Of a stretch of DNA of 64,000 nucleotides, positions 43,759 to 55,542 are shown piece by piece; the stretch's first letter is position 1, and each line of letters begins with the position of its first letter. This DNA is from Siphonodentalium dalli. Its lineage: Eukaryota > Mollusca > Scaphopoda > Gadilida > Siphonodentaliidae. The stretch covers positions 95,601,345 to 95,665,344 of the forward strand of contig CP136061.1 in the NCBI GenBank assembly GCA_032622095.1. Direction: 5' to 3'. The position numbers and the translations under genes are program-made. The notes beneath the pieces are model-generated. The model did not search any database and was not told the origin of the DNA. It saw only the letters and a list, made by a program, of their open reading frames with translations.

Positions 43759-44151
43759 CCCTTTACCCAACAGAAGGGCCCTGTGCCAATGCATTCTCTT
43801 ATATATGCGAGTCGACCATAGGTCGCCTCGCATATATAAGAGAATGCATTGGCTTAACACATTAAAAATTATAAAATTGTTAAAGAATGTAAGAATAAAT
43901 GGTAAAAAGTGTTAAAAAAAAGATTTTTTTTAGGCCAATGCATTCTCTTATATATGCGAGGCGACCTATTGTCGACTCGCATATATAAGAGAATGCATTG
44001 GCACAGGGCATAACTGTAACTATCACAATGTGGTCAAGGAGCCGGTTCCAATGATATCCATATTTGTATGGTTCTATTGAGACAGACCGAAGATATTTTA
44101 GGCTGTTGAAGCTTTATTTGGCCGGTTTTGGCCGGTTTGTTGGGTAAAGGG
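43759..44151 (-). repeat. MITE type A, copy 8
   Basis: TTAA at 43755-43758 and 44152-44155; both hairpins present (the right one has one change in its centre). Lies in the second intron of the transposase-like pseudogene. Confidence 0.88.
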
Positions 44152-44559
44152 TTAACAGTTGTGAAATGCTGACTTCTTGGAGCATTACATGCCCCAATGG
44201 CGAAAATGATTATACATGTTCTATATCAGCATATTTATTGTACATGTATGTTGGGGAGGAGTGAGAGTGATCTTTATCAAAGGTTCAATTAGTTGTCACA
44301 AATCATGCCTTTAAATCTTCAGGTGATGGGCGATGTGACTCACCGGGCCATTCTGCGAAATATCTGACATTCACTGCCCTTGATCAGAGGACAGAATCCA
44401 TAATATCAATGAACACAGTTGATAAAAGGGAGACTGGTGGAAAATCCACAAATATGGAGAAACTTGGTTTTGAGCGTGTTATTGAAGATATGCAGAGGAA
44501 TGATATGAAAATAACATAGGTGACAACAGATGAACATACACAGATTTCTTGCCTTTTAA

Positions 44560-45477
44560 GTGAGTGACACTGTGATGGTTATGTATCCGCTGCTGATGTA
44601 TTGCTCAGCGCATGAAATACTACATGTAGCTTCTCTATATTTACAGTAATCGGCTACTGTAAGAATATTTTATCACTACCCACTCCTCGAAAAATAAATA
44701 AATAAAATCCATCTATTAATTGAATCTCAGTACCAATTTAGATCATTTATCATTTTTTTTCTCTCTGATTAAGATGAATAGTGATAAAACCTGTGAAATA
44801 TAGTATAAAGTGAATAGGTACTGAATTAGAATAAAATATTTGAGTATTTTTCTCTTCCAAATTAAGATGAATGGGTGAGGGGGGGGGGGGGGTGACAAAA
44901 TATGCAAGACATAGTAATAAGTTTATTCCCCTCAAACTGAATTATAAGATACGTTTTGTTGACGTTTTTTATCAGAAAATTGACCTACAGAATAGCGGAG
45001 TTACAGAGCTTTTTGTTAATATTCAGTTTTACAGTAGACATACTCAACAATTTCTTGATCAAGTTGGTAAACCGACCAGGTCCATCTATTGTGGGCAGAC
45101 ATAACTTAGTTTATTTTCGTTAATTTTGACAGAGATAGCGATCTTTAAGCACAATATTTTGAAAGAATCATTTAAACACAACACATCCATCAATGTAATA
45201 CTGTATTTTGAATGATAGTAATTTTTGGATTAGTAGCCAACTTAATTTTGACCCCCAAGTTATGCGATTGTTGTTTCTTTTATTATTATAAAAAATATTT
45301 TACCTAAAAACTACATATAATACTAGACATTGAAAAACTGGATTAAAATGAGAATAATTTCAACGTATTATCCAGTCTCAAATTGTAACTAAATTGTTGT
45401 TTTTAACTCTCCTACCCTCGCCCACATTACAGCAATTGCTTTGGTATCAACATTACAGTTATTCTTTTGATTTCCAG
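44560..45477. other. Intron 3 of the transposase-like pseudogene
   Basis: AT-rich, with a poly-G run at 44880-44892. Nothing else recognised. Confidence 0.4.
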
Positions 45478-46358
45478 AAAAGAAACATCCTGAGATAAAA
45501 CATTCCTATGATATATGGCATGGTGCTAAACTCTTGGCAAAGAAGCATAGGAAGGTAAGAAAATTATAGTTCATCTGTTTGAAAAGAAAATGGGAAGATG
45601 GTGCAGCTTAGCTGGTTATTAAGCATCACATTGTGTTGCAATATAGAAAAACTACATGTAATCGTTACAAGTCAGTCTATACCAGTACTTAGCATGTGAA
45701 TCTTTCTTTATTATTACTAGAAGGAAAGCGGGTACACTGGATAACATCTGTGCTAAACTCCATCCAGGCAAATATTTCAATCATCAATTGTCATATATCA
45801 ATGAAATTTCTTATGGATGTTCTCTACTGTGAGGACATTCAATGGTGTTCAACCGTTTTGTTCGGCTTTTCCGTTAGTCATATGCCATAAGTTCTTGGTT
45901 GAATTCAGATACCATAATAATATAATACTAATAGTAATCAATTTGAGCCCATTTGGATTCAAATTCAGTTCTGCCCATGATTGTATGATAGTTGATGGCC
46001 TTATGTGTCTTGACCCGGCCATAATGGAATCCTGATGGGTCTTCTATTCACATTTTCCCTCTAATATGTATTGGCTTGAATGATTCTTATTCAACACCAA
46101 TGATCTTGAAGCATGTGTATTCATCAAAATTAGTAGTATGGAATAGAGTACAAATTGGTGTAAACAACACATTGAATAGGAGCCATAACTACTTCATGTT
46201 GATGTTGCAGCTAAATTTGATATTGATAAACATGCATTGCAACTCCTATTCAGGTAGCAAAGAAAAAAGGGTGTGCCCAATTGGAAGGCTGGATCAAGGA
46301 TTTGACAAACCATTTTTGGTACTGCGCCAAGAATAGCACGACCATAGAGCAATTCACA

Positions 46359-47328
46359 GTAAGTTTTTATATCAGAGCTGAAAAGTGTTAAGATTATTAG
46401 AAAATGTGATTGAATGTTAAAATTGTATTGATATAGTTAGAATAATTTGATATTAATTAAATCCGATGTGGCTTCTTTCTGATACGATGGATTAGGAGGG
46501 TTGAATAAAAGATCAAACTTGCTTTATGTTGAAGTGTGTGTTTTATTATTCACATACCGCATTTTCATGATTTTGGCTATAATCTTGGTACAAAATTGAT
46601 GTCACTAAAGTTTTATAAGAATTTTAAACATAACACCGCCATTATACAAGTACTTGTATTGTGACGATTACATCCCATTGTCCGGAGGTAGCCAGCATAT
46701 GTGCACCAAAACTAGCATGCCTGGTTTACAGTAGTTTTTGGAAAGAGCAGCTACACCCCTACCATGTGTGGTGATAACCTCTATACATGTATATATAGAT
46801 AAATACCCACCATGTCTCTTGATAGTGTTTATATGTTCCATAAGTCCCAAACAAGGCATAATTAAGCAGGCCTGAGATCCACTTTCAGGAAATTAAAATC
46901 GCAAAAATCATGCCCATCAATCCACAACCAATCACACACCTGGGGTTTTAACTTTTGAGACAGCTGTCACTTCATGGTCACTTTTCACAGGGATAAGCTA
47001 TAAACCATGTGTTTTGTACACTAATGATCATCAATATTTATGAGCATTGGTGGTAAAAACAGAATTTTTTGGCTTTTTCTCAAAATATCAATATAAAGTT
47101 TAGGGTCAGCGGTTATTTTTTTTAGCCTTATATCCCTTGACTGCAAATGCACTGTACATACAGTAGCTAATTGCTGACTATGACATATATAAATTTGTTG
47201 GGCCCGCAATTGCACTGGAAGTGAACCCTGCAAATAATACTCAAAGTGTGCCACACATAGCAGTAACTTAATTAATATAACACCAATGTCAGGAGCTCGA
47301 ATTTGCTGCTCATATTAATATGGAAGAC
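46359..47328. other. No supported gene
   Basis: Follows the last recognisable exon of the pseudogene. I looked for the C-terminal part of the same family and did not find it. Confidence 0.4.
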
Positions 47329-47332
47329 TTAA

Positions 47333-47463
47333 CCCTTTCAGTGCCAAGTCCGATTTTTGTATCAACACATATTTCCTTGATCATTTTTCAAATTTATTGA
47401 TTATAATAATGTGATACATTGATGGAAAGAGCTCTTACAAAAATCTGACTTGACACTGAAAGG
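47333..47463. repeat. MITE type E, short piggyBac-like element without hairpins
   Basis: Ends CCCTTTCAGTGCCAAGTC and GACTTGACACTGAAAGGG, TTAA on both sides. At 131 bp it shares the terminal ~40 bases of type B (GTCCGATTTTTGTATCAAC) but lacks the hairpin module. Confidence 0.85.
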
Positions 47464-47755
47464 GTTAATGTTCTGTCAAGATGACAGCAATGGTTTTCAC
47501 TATGCTCAAACTTGCTCATATTCAGTTTAAATTTCATTACATTACCGTATTTTGTTTGTATTTGGTTTTATATATCAAAATTGCCCAGCTGATTGCCCCT
47601 GTATAGTACACACTAAAACAAAGCACATCATGTTTCCTATTCACGAAAGAAGTACACTCAATGTTTAAAATACACCTGCTTCAACACAGCGCGGGTGGGT
47701 TTTCCAAAATCGAAGATCTGAAAATATGAAAAAAAAATCTGAAATATCTGATTAA

Positions 47756-47996
47756 CCCATCCATGACTGGAGCTTCCTGAAATGTTGCGAAAACCCTGTG
47801 ACAAAACATTCTCTTATATATGCTCGTCACCCATAGGGAGCCTCACATATATAAGAGAATGCATTGGTCTACAATATTTTCCGTAATCTTGTAAGCCTGT
47901 GCATTCTCTTATATATGCAAGGCTTCGTATATTTAAGATAGTGCACTGGCACAGGATCTTGAATGCTGAACCAGCGAAACTCCCGTCATGAAAGGG
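47756..47996. repeat. MITE type D, copy 1
   Basis: TTAA on both sides. Ends CCCATCCATGACTGGAGC and TCCCGTCATGAAAGGG. It carries two diverged copies of the hairpin (arms ATTCTCTTATATATGC) and a short AT-rich core. Confidence 0.8.
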
Positions 47997-48067
47997 TTAA
48001 AGAGACTCGAGGCCTTCACAGTGGGTAGATGTGAAAAGTCTGTGAATGTCTGTAAAACAACCGTCAT

Positions 48068-48229
48068 CAAGCCTTGAAATAGTGTGTCTGTCATTTGCAG
48101 AATGAGGTCCCCAGAGGGTGAATTTAGTGATGCTAGCCCGCTATGCAGGGTAGCATCACTAAATTCACCCTCTGGGGATCTCAATCTGCAAATGACAGAC
48201 ACCCTATTTCTGAGTATTTCAAGGCTTGA
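48068..48229. repeat. Palindromic MITE type F, copy 4 (hAT-like)
   Basis: CAAGCCTTG...CAAGGCTTG with a perfect 8-bp duplication ACCGTCAT on both sides. The shortest copy, a single hairpin. Confidence 0.85.
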
Positions 48230-48473
48230 CCGTCATCAACAAGTATATGTAAATATAGATCAACTTTGTTCTAATAACGGCTATATATAATTCTCCAATA
48301 ATAATATTTTGCATGTTGAAACCATTGTTATGTAAACATTACTCTTAGAGCTACTTGTGAACTTATGTGTGTCGATCCTTCCTTCAGGATAACGACATAT
48401 CCGTGTATTTGTGTATCATCACCATACCACATCCATATCCGAAATGTCCTTTTCAACATCATCACTGCATATA

Positions 48474-48852
48474 TACCCTGCTGGACAAAACAAGTGTCCA
48501 CTTAACCGCGGTGCGGTTAGCGTTGCCACCGCGGCCGAAATGCAACTACACTACGGCTCCACCGGCTAACAACAGTTGGGCTGCGGTGTACTTGCCATTC
48601 GGCCATGGTGTAGTTGCCGCGGTGTACGTTCATTAAACTGAAAAAAGATGATACAAACCCGAAATCTAACCACGATGTACATGCCATTCGGCCGCGTTGT
48701 AGTTGCCTTTCGGCCATGGTGTACTTGCCGCTCGGCTGCAGTGTACTTGCCGTTCGGCCGCGGTGCTCAACTGCAGTTACAAACTCTGACACCGCGACCG
48801 AACGGCAAATACACCGCGGTGCCAATGGACACTTGTTTTGTCCAGCGGGGTA
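48474..48852. repeat. GC-rich palindromic MITE J (TA)
   Basis: Ends TACCCTGCTGGACAAAAC and GTTTTGTCCAGCGGGGTA with TA on each side. The interior is built of repeated GCCGTTCGGCCGCGGTG-like units on both strands, a GC-rich patch in AT-rich DNA. Long open frames over it come from the repeat. Confidence 0.75.
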
Positions 48853-48965
48853 TACATACCACAGCTGTGTGTGTTCCACCACCATGATCACTGAAATGTC
48901 CATCAATTTATGCACCAAAGGGAGGAATTTTGACATGAACTTTTACCATTAACTAATTAATGGAT

Positions 48966-49297
48966 AGTTGCCTGCGGAAAGGTTCTTTATTGTGCACACA
49001 TGGTTGTACATAGGACAGCCATTTATGTCCCCACCCGATGGGACGGTGTGATCAAACCAATGTCATCCCATCGAGCTACACCAGGGATGAAGCGCTATAT
49101 AAATGCTATATATTATTAATACACATGACTCCAGGCGGGAGAGGATTACTGCTTAACGACACCTTATCGAGGCATACACGGTAGTACTTAAAACAGGCAT
49201 GCTCGGATCTCCCGACTTTTTGTTTTTGTCAAGGATTGAGATGAAACCTTGTGCCGGATGTTGAACACGCTAACCACTTGGCCATCAAACTCCACTA
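48966..49297 (-). repeat. tRNA-derived SINE (V-SINE-like)
   Basis: On the minus strand the head (49297 to about 49235) has GATGGCCAAGTGGTTAGCG, matching a Leu/Ser-type tRNA A box, and a degenerate B box (GGTTTCATCTCAATCC). A body follows, then ATTTATATAGCGCTT and a tail with GGGACATAAATGGCTGTCC-like sequence and TAAAGAACC, features I recall from invertebrate V-SINEs. The order is that of a Pol III promoter head and LINE-like tail. Target duplications were not found. Confidence 0.65.
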
Positions 49298-49597
49298 ACA
49301 ACAAACATTGCTGATCACACAATTCAAATTAGTGAGTCTAAATCTGTTTTTCATCAGAAAATGTTCATTTATTTGACATTTCCCAATGTTTACCTTTAAA
49401 TATTTATTTCTGTATTAACAAGGCTAATTAGACATACTAGTAGATCAGCAACGTAGCATTTACATAAACAATGTTCTTGACATGCAAAATCTTGTGATGG
49501 AGAATTATTGGTTACTAGATTTAATCAGCTCTGGAGGTGCTTTCGCACATGACAAGACAGTTCCTATTCTTTTATATATATATCCTTGTGCAGATAG

Positions 49598-50098
49598 GTT
49601 CATATTGGACCTAAATTTGACAATGGTTCATATTGGACTTAATTTGATTCTGGAATAAACCGATAACTAGTGGACTTATTCCCGTTTAATATAGCCGGCC
49701 ACAGTGAAAACACATATATAAAGAGCATACATCTGGTGTTGCAATTTGTACAAGAAAAACTCATACTGCACACAACATTGTATAATGACATATTTATTAT
49801 CCATCTGTATATTTATCCAAATGTTGGAAATAAAACTTTAGTGGTTATTTTTGGTATTTGTCGGCACTTAATTCTCCGTAAAAGCCTGTATTTGATTATC
49901 AGAAAGCATGATTTGGAACAGTAAACTCAATGCGGAAGTGAGACGTCTGCTAAATCCACCCGAGTTGTGCGCATCACAATTTCACCGATTCATTTTGCAA
50001 TAGTTAATTCGTGACGTCACCGAGTCCCGATAAAAATAGTGACATTGCACACTTGGGAGTCCAATATGACATTCGAGAGTCCAATATGACTTTTTCCT
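49598..50098. repeat. Possible inverted-repeat element with doubled TCATATTGGAC motifs
   Basis: TCATATTGGAC occurs twice at 49599-49637 and its complement GTCCAATATGA twice at 50061-50091. Between lies unique AT-rich sequence and the palindrome GTGACGTCAC near 50011. Ends and target duplication are not resolved. Confidence 0.4.
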
Positions 50099-50311
50099 GG
50101 ATTATCACGTGGCGGCTTTTGCCCAATCATAAATAGTGTTAGTTAAGGGATGGATAATAATTTACGTTACCGGCTGGACCTATTTTAGTTTTGGCGGTTC
50201 TAATCCATTGTCATTTTTGTCCAAATCGTAATTGATCACATACTTTTGTTCATGTATGTGTTGGGATATTTTTGTTCTGATATCTCAATGATCCCATATT
50301 TTGGTGATTAA

Positions 50312-50539
50312 CCCTTCCATGACTGGAGCTTCCTGAATTTTTGTACCCTATGCCAGTGCATTCCCTTATATATGTGAGTTGCCCATATGCGCCTTACATA
50401 TATAAGAGAATGCATTGGCCAACAATATTTACCCTGATCTTGTAAGCCAGTGCATTCTCTTACATTTAAGGGAATATAAGGGAATGCACTGGCACAGGGT
50501 CTTTAATGCTGCACCAGCGCAGCTCCAGTCTTGAAAGGG
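50312..50539. repeat. MITE type D, copy 2
   Basis: TTAA on both sides (50308-50311, 50540-50543). Ends CCCTTCCATGACTGGAGC / GCTCCAGTCTTGAAAGGG. Both hairpins are diverged and partly deleted relative to type A. Confidence 0.82.
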
Positions 50540-50543
50540 TTAA

Positions 50544-51057
50544 ATTTGCCCAAAATTTCTGAAAAATAGCCAAACAAATAGCCAAAGAGAATTATCTGGC
50601 AAGCGTGAACCCTGGTGCTCGAACATTTATTATACAGATCAATTGTTGTGTTATGCTCTGTTAATTAACACAGGACTGACAATGCATACCTCTATATATA
50701 GGACAATTCTGTGGACTAAGCATGTCAAACAAGGGATAGCATTTTGTCTGATATTGACACAATAAGGACAGATCAATAAGTTAAATGCAAACATTGATGC
50801 TTTTACAATATCAAATTGATTTTCATCTTAAATGTATATTTGTTTTCGATCTAATGACTGATGTATTAATATGATAGGGCCTACATTGGCAGTCCTTAAA
50901 GTAAGCAATGAGCAATATACATGTATATAAGCAATGCCGTGGGAAATGCCGTGGCAACATGTGAAATATAACATGTCAAAGCATTAAAACCGGTGCAGAA
51001 TGATTCCAATTCCTTGATGGGAAATGTTCAGATAATAAGTTCAACAAAACAGCTAAG
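50544..51057. other. hAT end fragment and unassigned DNA
   Basis: At 50588-50602, GCAAGCGTGAACCCTG mirrors the left end of the hAT-like element at 51058 and is preceded by AGCCAAACAAATAGCC units. It looks like the right end of a related element whose left end was not found. The rest shows nothing. Confidence 0.45.
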
Positions 51058-51625
51058 CAGGGTTCACGCTGCCACTTTGCCAATGGCAAAAATAATTCAC
51101 ATTTGGCAAAAAATATTTTCATTTGGCAAAAGTTTTGGCAAGTCACTTAATTCCTCAAGAAAATTGAAAAATATTGGTCAATCAATACCATTCATTTCAG
51201 GAAACTCTTACAACATAATTATATTAGTTGTGTTTCATAAGGTTTAGAAAAAGTTAACACCTCTATTAAGATACAGTTAATCTCATAGCATTAGTACCAA
51301 TGGTTGGAGGGATTACTAGTATTTAGTGTGGTGGTAGTGTTTACATAGCTATTAAACCCTCCTGTGATGTGCCCTTCAGATGATTGGCTTATTGTTATAT
51401 GATAAACCACATTAGAGATGCGAATATAAATAATTATTAACTAACTGCTTTTCTATCGATATCAAAAGTCGTTCAAACCACGATTGTCGAAACATAAGAT
51501 TTAAGGTTGCAGAAAATGATACCTTCAGGGATAGCATTTGGCAAATGCTAAAATAATTTGGCAAAAAATATTTTCATTTGGCAAATTATTTGGCAAAAGT
51601 AAATTTGTGTCCAGCGCGGACACTG
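51058..51625. mobile_element. hAT-like non-autonomous element with TTTGGCAAA repeats, copy 1
   Basis: Ends CAGGGTTCACGCTGCC and GTCCAGCGCGGACACTG, flanked by CAGCTAAG and CAGCTATG, an 8-bp duplication with one change. Repeated CATTTGGCAAA units lie inside both ends. No transposase frame. Confidence 0.78.
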
Positions 51626-51925
51626 CAGCTATGGTCATTTGTTGAACTTATTATATGAAAATTTCTGAAGGTAACTACTCGTCAATGAGTATTTAGTAAA
51701 GAACGGATTAACAGAATAGATAACTATGTGTGACTTTAACAATATTTATAAAGATTGTACCTCTTCTCTAAAATTTCTTTCCAGTTTCAGGGTTTTAAAA
51801 TAATAAGTTTTGAATCAGAACGTCATGTCGAGAGGAGATTCAGTCACTAGGAAATAATATTTTCTCAAAATTTTCTCCTACAAACTGGGACAGAACATGA
51901 CAATTTTTAGAAAATCAATGTTTAA

Positions 51926-52345
51926 AGGTACTCAATCTGATTTGATGGTTCCCATATAATCAGATTCCAACAACAACAATATTTTTTTGAAATGGCGCTT
52001 CAGTTATCTAATTGCCCAAAAATAATGCTAACCAGTCAACTATAGTATAAAATTGTCCAAAACCTGTTATTTGTCAACATTTTGTTCAACGAAATTGTGC
52101 CGGTTTGTCAAATAGCTGACACAAAAAAGCCACTTGATTTTAGAGTTATCCATCATCCGCAATTTGGTCAGAGAAGTCTTCTCATCGACCGTTTACAGGG
52201 CTACTTAAAATTAAAATAGATTCAAACATCGATATCTGATCACTCTGAGCTTTGATGCGTGGGTTCCTCAATTCGAATCAAATATTTTTTACCCCCGAAG
52301 CCAAGGAAATAGTACTTTGCGAACATTAATTCGGATTGAGTACCT
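51926..52345. repeat. MITE type G, copy 1 (TTAA, AGGTACTC)
   Basis: AGGTACTCAATC...GATTGAGTACCT between TTAA tetramers (51922-51925 and 52346-52349). The right third matches copy 2 closely (ATCAAATATTTTTTACCCCC); the left part is diverged. TTAA plus AGG/CCT ends suggest a Kolobok-like family; inference only. Confidence 0.7.
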
Positions 52346-52526
52346 TTAAGAGTAGTTGTTTCTCTTGTGTTTCAAGGATAGTCATGCCTTCAACATGTCT
52401 TCAAAAAGAGTTTCTGACAATTTTGTTGTTATTATTGTACATATGGTGTTGATATTGCTGGCGGGAAGAGATAGAGCATCTTGTAAGAAGAAAAAAACCT
52501 ACCTTCATGGCATCAACAAGTCAGTG

Positions 52527-52684
52527 GTCACTTTCATTATGATCAACTGCATCTGGAACAATAGTCTGGAACAATTCACATGCCACATCATGCTTAAACA
52601 TCCCTTGTCAATGTTGGGTCACTTTCATTACACTCAACTGCATCTGGAACAGAACAGTCTGGAACAATTCACACGCCACGTCAT
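52527..52684. repeat. Tandem duplication at the PIGZ 3' end
   Basis: About 65 bp around AACTGCATCTGGAACA and AGTCTGGAACAATTCACA is present at 52527-52595 and again at 52618-52684. On the minus strand the first-read copy encodes the last coding residues before the PIGZ stop; the second lies in the presumed 3' untranslated region. Confidence 0.8.
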
Positions 52685-55542
52685 ATGCCTCCGATAATGT
52701 ATGGGCTTGTAGCAGCAGTCTGAAGTCAACAGTAGGCAGATCTTCAGTCGTGAGGTGACGAGAAATTCGGTCCACAACTTTTAAACTATACTTGCTTGTT
52801 TGAACAGTTGCTTCCAGCACTGCAGGTACTATTACATATATGTCATCTTTCCTGTCGAGACCAGATATCAGCTTGTAGATGTCTTGAGGATTGCTTCCAG
52901 CTAAGTCATGTAGATAAACATCTCTGTTGTAATCAAGCAATAGATGTCTCGGAGGAGAATATGTGTGATAATACACAAGATTTGTTATCGGAGAATGTTC
53001 TGTGAAATTACCACGAAATTTTATCAGTGACTGAACTACTCCGCCTTGATGCCAGAAGCCATACATCTCCATCATGAATATGTTAAATAATAAAACACTG
53101 TAGAGTAGCACCTTCTCAAATCGCCTCGAGTCTATATCAAACGGTTTAACATATTGTGACACGACAATAATAACGAGGGGTGCGAGCGGAAGAAGAAATC
53201 GGGGCTCCTGATGTGGAAATACTGAGAGCAGCAACATTGAAATGATGATCGTCATCTTGAATGGAAATTCTGTTCGTGACGGCGACGGTTTCTGGTGAGA
53301 AACCGTGAATCGTTTCTTTAAGACTGTTATCATGTCTGAACACAACACTGCATAGAAGACTAAACCGAATGGTCCGAATAAGAGCAGAAAGTTAACTAAG
53401 AAGTGTGTGTACCGAGTATGAAGCCCATGCTCCTGTAAGTTAGAAGTCTTTGAATTATATTTGAAGAAATTCCATGGAGTGATAACAAAGCCGCAGCTGG
53501 TCCACTCGATTAGTTCATATGACTGCCATTGTTCAAGAAGACAGCTCGACAGGTTGGAGTTAAAGTATAAGCTGTCTATAATTATCACGAGCAGCGACGA
53601 CGAAATTCCTGCTAAAACTATTTGAAAAACAGGATAAACGATCTTAAATTTAAGCAATCTCCAGAAGCATGACACCCACCAGAGAATCGGTGTTATGATA
53701 AACAAGAGGAACGTTGGTCTGTTAAAAACACCAAGCGACGTCACTATTCCTATCCAAACAAATAATATGGATAATGTCTTCTGTGAATTAGCATGGCATT
53801 GGTTCTGAACTGATTTCATAGTAATGTATATAAACATGCTGAACAAAACTGTCTCCAGAGAATTTGAAAATGTCCTTGTGAGGAATGTTAGCGTTGGGTA
53901 AGATATACAGTAACAGAAGAGCGTTGCCATGGTATCCACTCCCATCATGCTTGAAATTTTCCACAGACAAATGTCGATGATGAAGCTGTACATAAGCATC
54001 TGTATACGAGGACCGACCAGACAAAGGTATGCAGACTGCGTTCTTCCACCATCTCCAGCCATCTGTAAAGCCTGGAATGGCAGTCCTGCCATAATGTAAG
54101 GCGAGATGATGCTCCTCACTGGGTTCGTCTCATTAAACTCCCACGGCCGGTCCACGGCAACGTCAAGCAAATCACCTTAAAAATATTCATGACAATAATA
54201 TAACATTGTAATAGATCAAACACAGCATGCATAATTCATTAGAATCTGACAATGTTCTAAAGTAACTTCTAAATAAATTGTGTGCTTCATTATAATTTGA
54301 TAAGGCCAACACAAAATATTGTCTGTTTCTGCTAAGTTTGCTAACGGAGTGATAAATTTAGGGTCAAAATTAAATCATATTACAAGGGTGAAATAATGGG
54401 GTCATTTCCCAACATATTATTTAGCCCTCTAAGAACTACAGTAATGCCCTAAATAATCAACTCCTTCACCACAGCAGAATTATGTGTACTTTTCAGGATT
54501 TAGTTGGAAAAATGGCTTGTTGCCATTCACCGGACAGCTCTCACTGAGAGCTTTCCGATGAATGGCAACAATCCATATTTCCGACTAAATCCTGAAAAGT
54601 TACCCATAATTCTGCTGTGGTTATGGAGTCGATTATTTAGGGCATTACTGTATAAGAAGCAAGAGCAGATGTGTTAGACCTAGTCTGATTCCTAATAATC
54701 ATTTTACATTTCATTGAAATGATTTTTTTATATGAAAATCAGTCATTTGGAATGAAATAAAAATAATTATAAGGACCAGCCCTCATACAGTAATGCTCTA
54801 AATAATCGACGAGAGCTTTCCGATGAATGGCAACAAGCCATATTTCCGACTAAATTCTGAAAAATTACCCATAATTCTGCTGTAGTTAAGGAGTCAATTA
54901 ATTAGGGCATTACTGCAACTGGCTCTACAGCAATCAGAAATGCCATAGCACTCAACTGGGCCACAGCGAAGGGTTGCCATAGCGGATTGCCGAAGCCAAA
55001 CAATCTGAATTAGTAAGGACCCAATAAGCAGCATGCAGGGGAGATTTTTACTTGAAATTTAATAAGAGTACCCATGTGATTATTTGGATCCCAAGAGTAG
55101 GGAAAGTTTGTATATAATTTTTTTTCCATTTTAAATTTAAATATTGAACTATCTCGACCGAAGTGACATAAAATCCATACTCATTATTATTCTTAGCGTT
55201 ATGTCGCCGAAAAAAAAGCAAATTTGAGGCACGTACATCATGTGTGGTTGCTCCACTACGTGTCACGTACGATTCATATCAATAGTGTAGGCAATTTCAC
55301 TTATAATATGTCTCATTGCCTAATAATAGTGCAGGGTTGTATTTTTAACTGAAATTAACTAATCATGCACGCACTATTAATCGACAGGTGAGATTTTATA
55401 ATACGAGATTTGTTGTTTTACCTGCCACGATCTCAGTTGACTGGAAAAACTCATCAGGGTGGATATAACCAGTCTGTGGCAACAGTACATAGTACACTCT
55501 CAGCAAACAGCCTGCTAAATACAACCAGTAAACAGGATCCAT
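52608..55542 (-). CDS. PIGZ: GPI mannosyltransferase 4 (PIG-Z/SMP3), two exons, 562 aa
   Basis: Exon 1 is 55542-55422 ([32 protein letters not shown]) and ends GCAG|GTAAAA. Exon 2 is 54175-52608 after TTTTTAAG. The join keeps phase and restores VAGD, then [17 protein letters not shown] is a multi-membrane-spanning GT22 enzyme of the ER that moves mannose from dolichol-phosphate mannose onto the third mannose of GPI precursors, forming an alpha-1,2 side branch. Marks seen: HPDE at residues 28-31 in the first lumenal loop (the expected catalytic acidic pair), NRPTF, and the GT22 motif [10 protein letters not shown] at 362-371; many hydrophobic spans lie between. Human PIG-Z is of similar length (579 aa, from memory). 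No stop or frameshift. The 1,246-bp intron holds two mariner-like MITEs. Confidence 0.92.
54439..54650. repeat. Tc1/mariner-like MITE H, copy 1
   Basis: CAGTAATGCCCTAAATAATC and its complement, TA on both sides. Near-perfect foldback, in the PIGZ intron. Confidence 0.85.
54788..54915. repeat. Tc1/mariner-like MITE H, copy 2 (left arm deleted)
   Basis: The first ~28 bases of the left end join directly to GAGAGCTTTCCGATGAATGG, so most of the left arm is missing; the right arm is complete. TA is kept on the left only. Also in the PIGZ intron. Confidence 0.78.

Larger units (their letters stand above)
38382..46358 (+). pseudogene. Five-exon transposase-like gene of an unnamed metazoan family, with stops
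   Basis: Exons at 38382-38837, 39859-40138, 44323-44559, 45478-45554 and 46254-46358 join in phase through GT/AG introns. Exon 1: MASKEKKRKVYESEREKACV, IGEQM.W, an acidic stretch and Cys-containing CQRKGCGKTVKV. Exon 2: VCDSGHLLNKWFSQPAVGR, then NIMLSFAIFLSGNNFVKIQ. Exon 3: GDGRCDSPGHSAKY and VTTDEHTQI. Exon 4: HPEIKHSYDIWHGAKLL. Exon 5: WIKDLTNHFWYCA. From memory, this GDGRxDSPG...DxH...YDxWHxAK pattern recurs in many uncharacterised invertebrate proteins; the spaced Asp residues suggest an RNase H-fold transposase, which is inference. In-frame stops at 38463, 38514, 38544, 38649 and 44517 make this copy non-functional as read. Later exons were not found. Confidence 0.65.

Noticed and set aside
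48367-48952. Overlapping frames of up to 139 codons
   Set aside because: They arise from the GC-rich units of MITE J on both strands.
49235-49297. A functional tRNA gene on the minus strand
   Set aside because: An A box is present, but the B box is degenerate and no cloverleaf can be folded; it is a SINE head.
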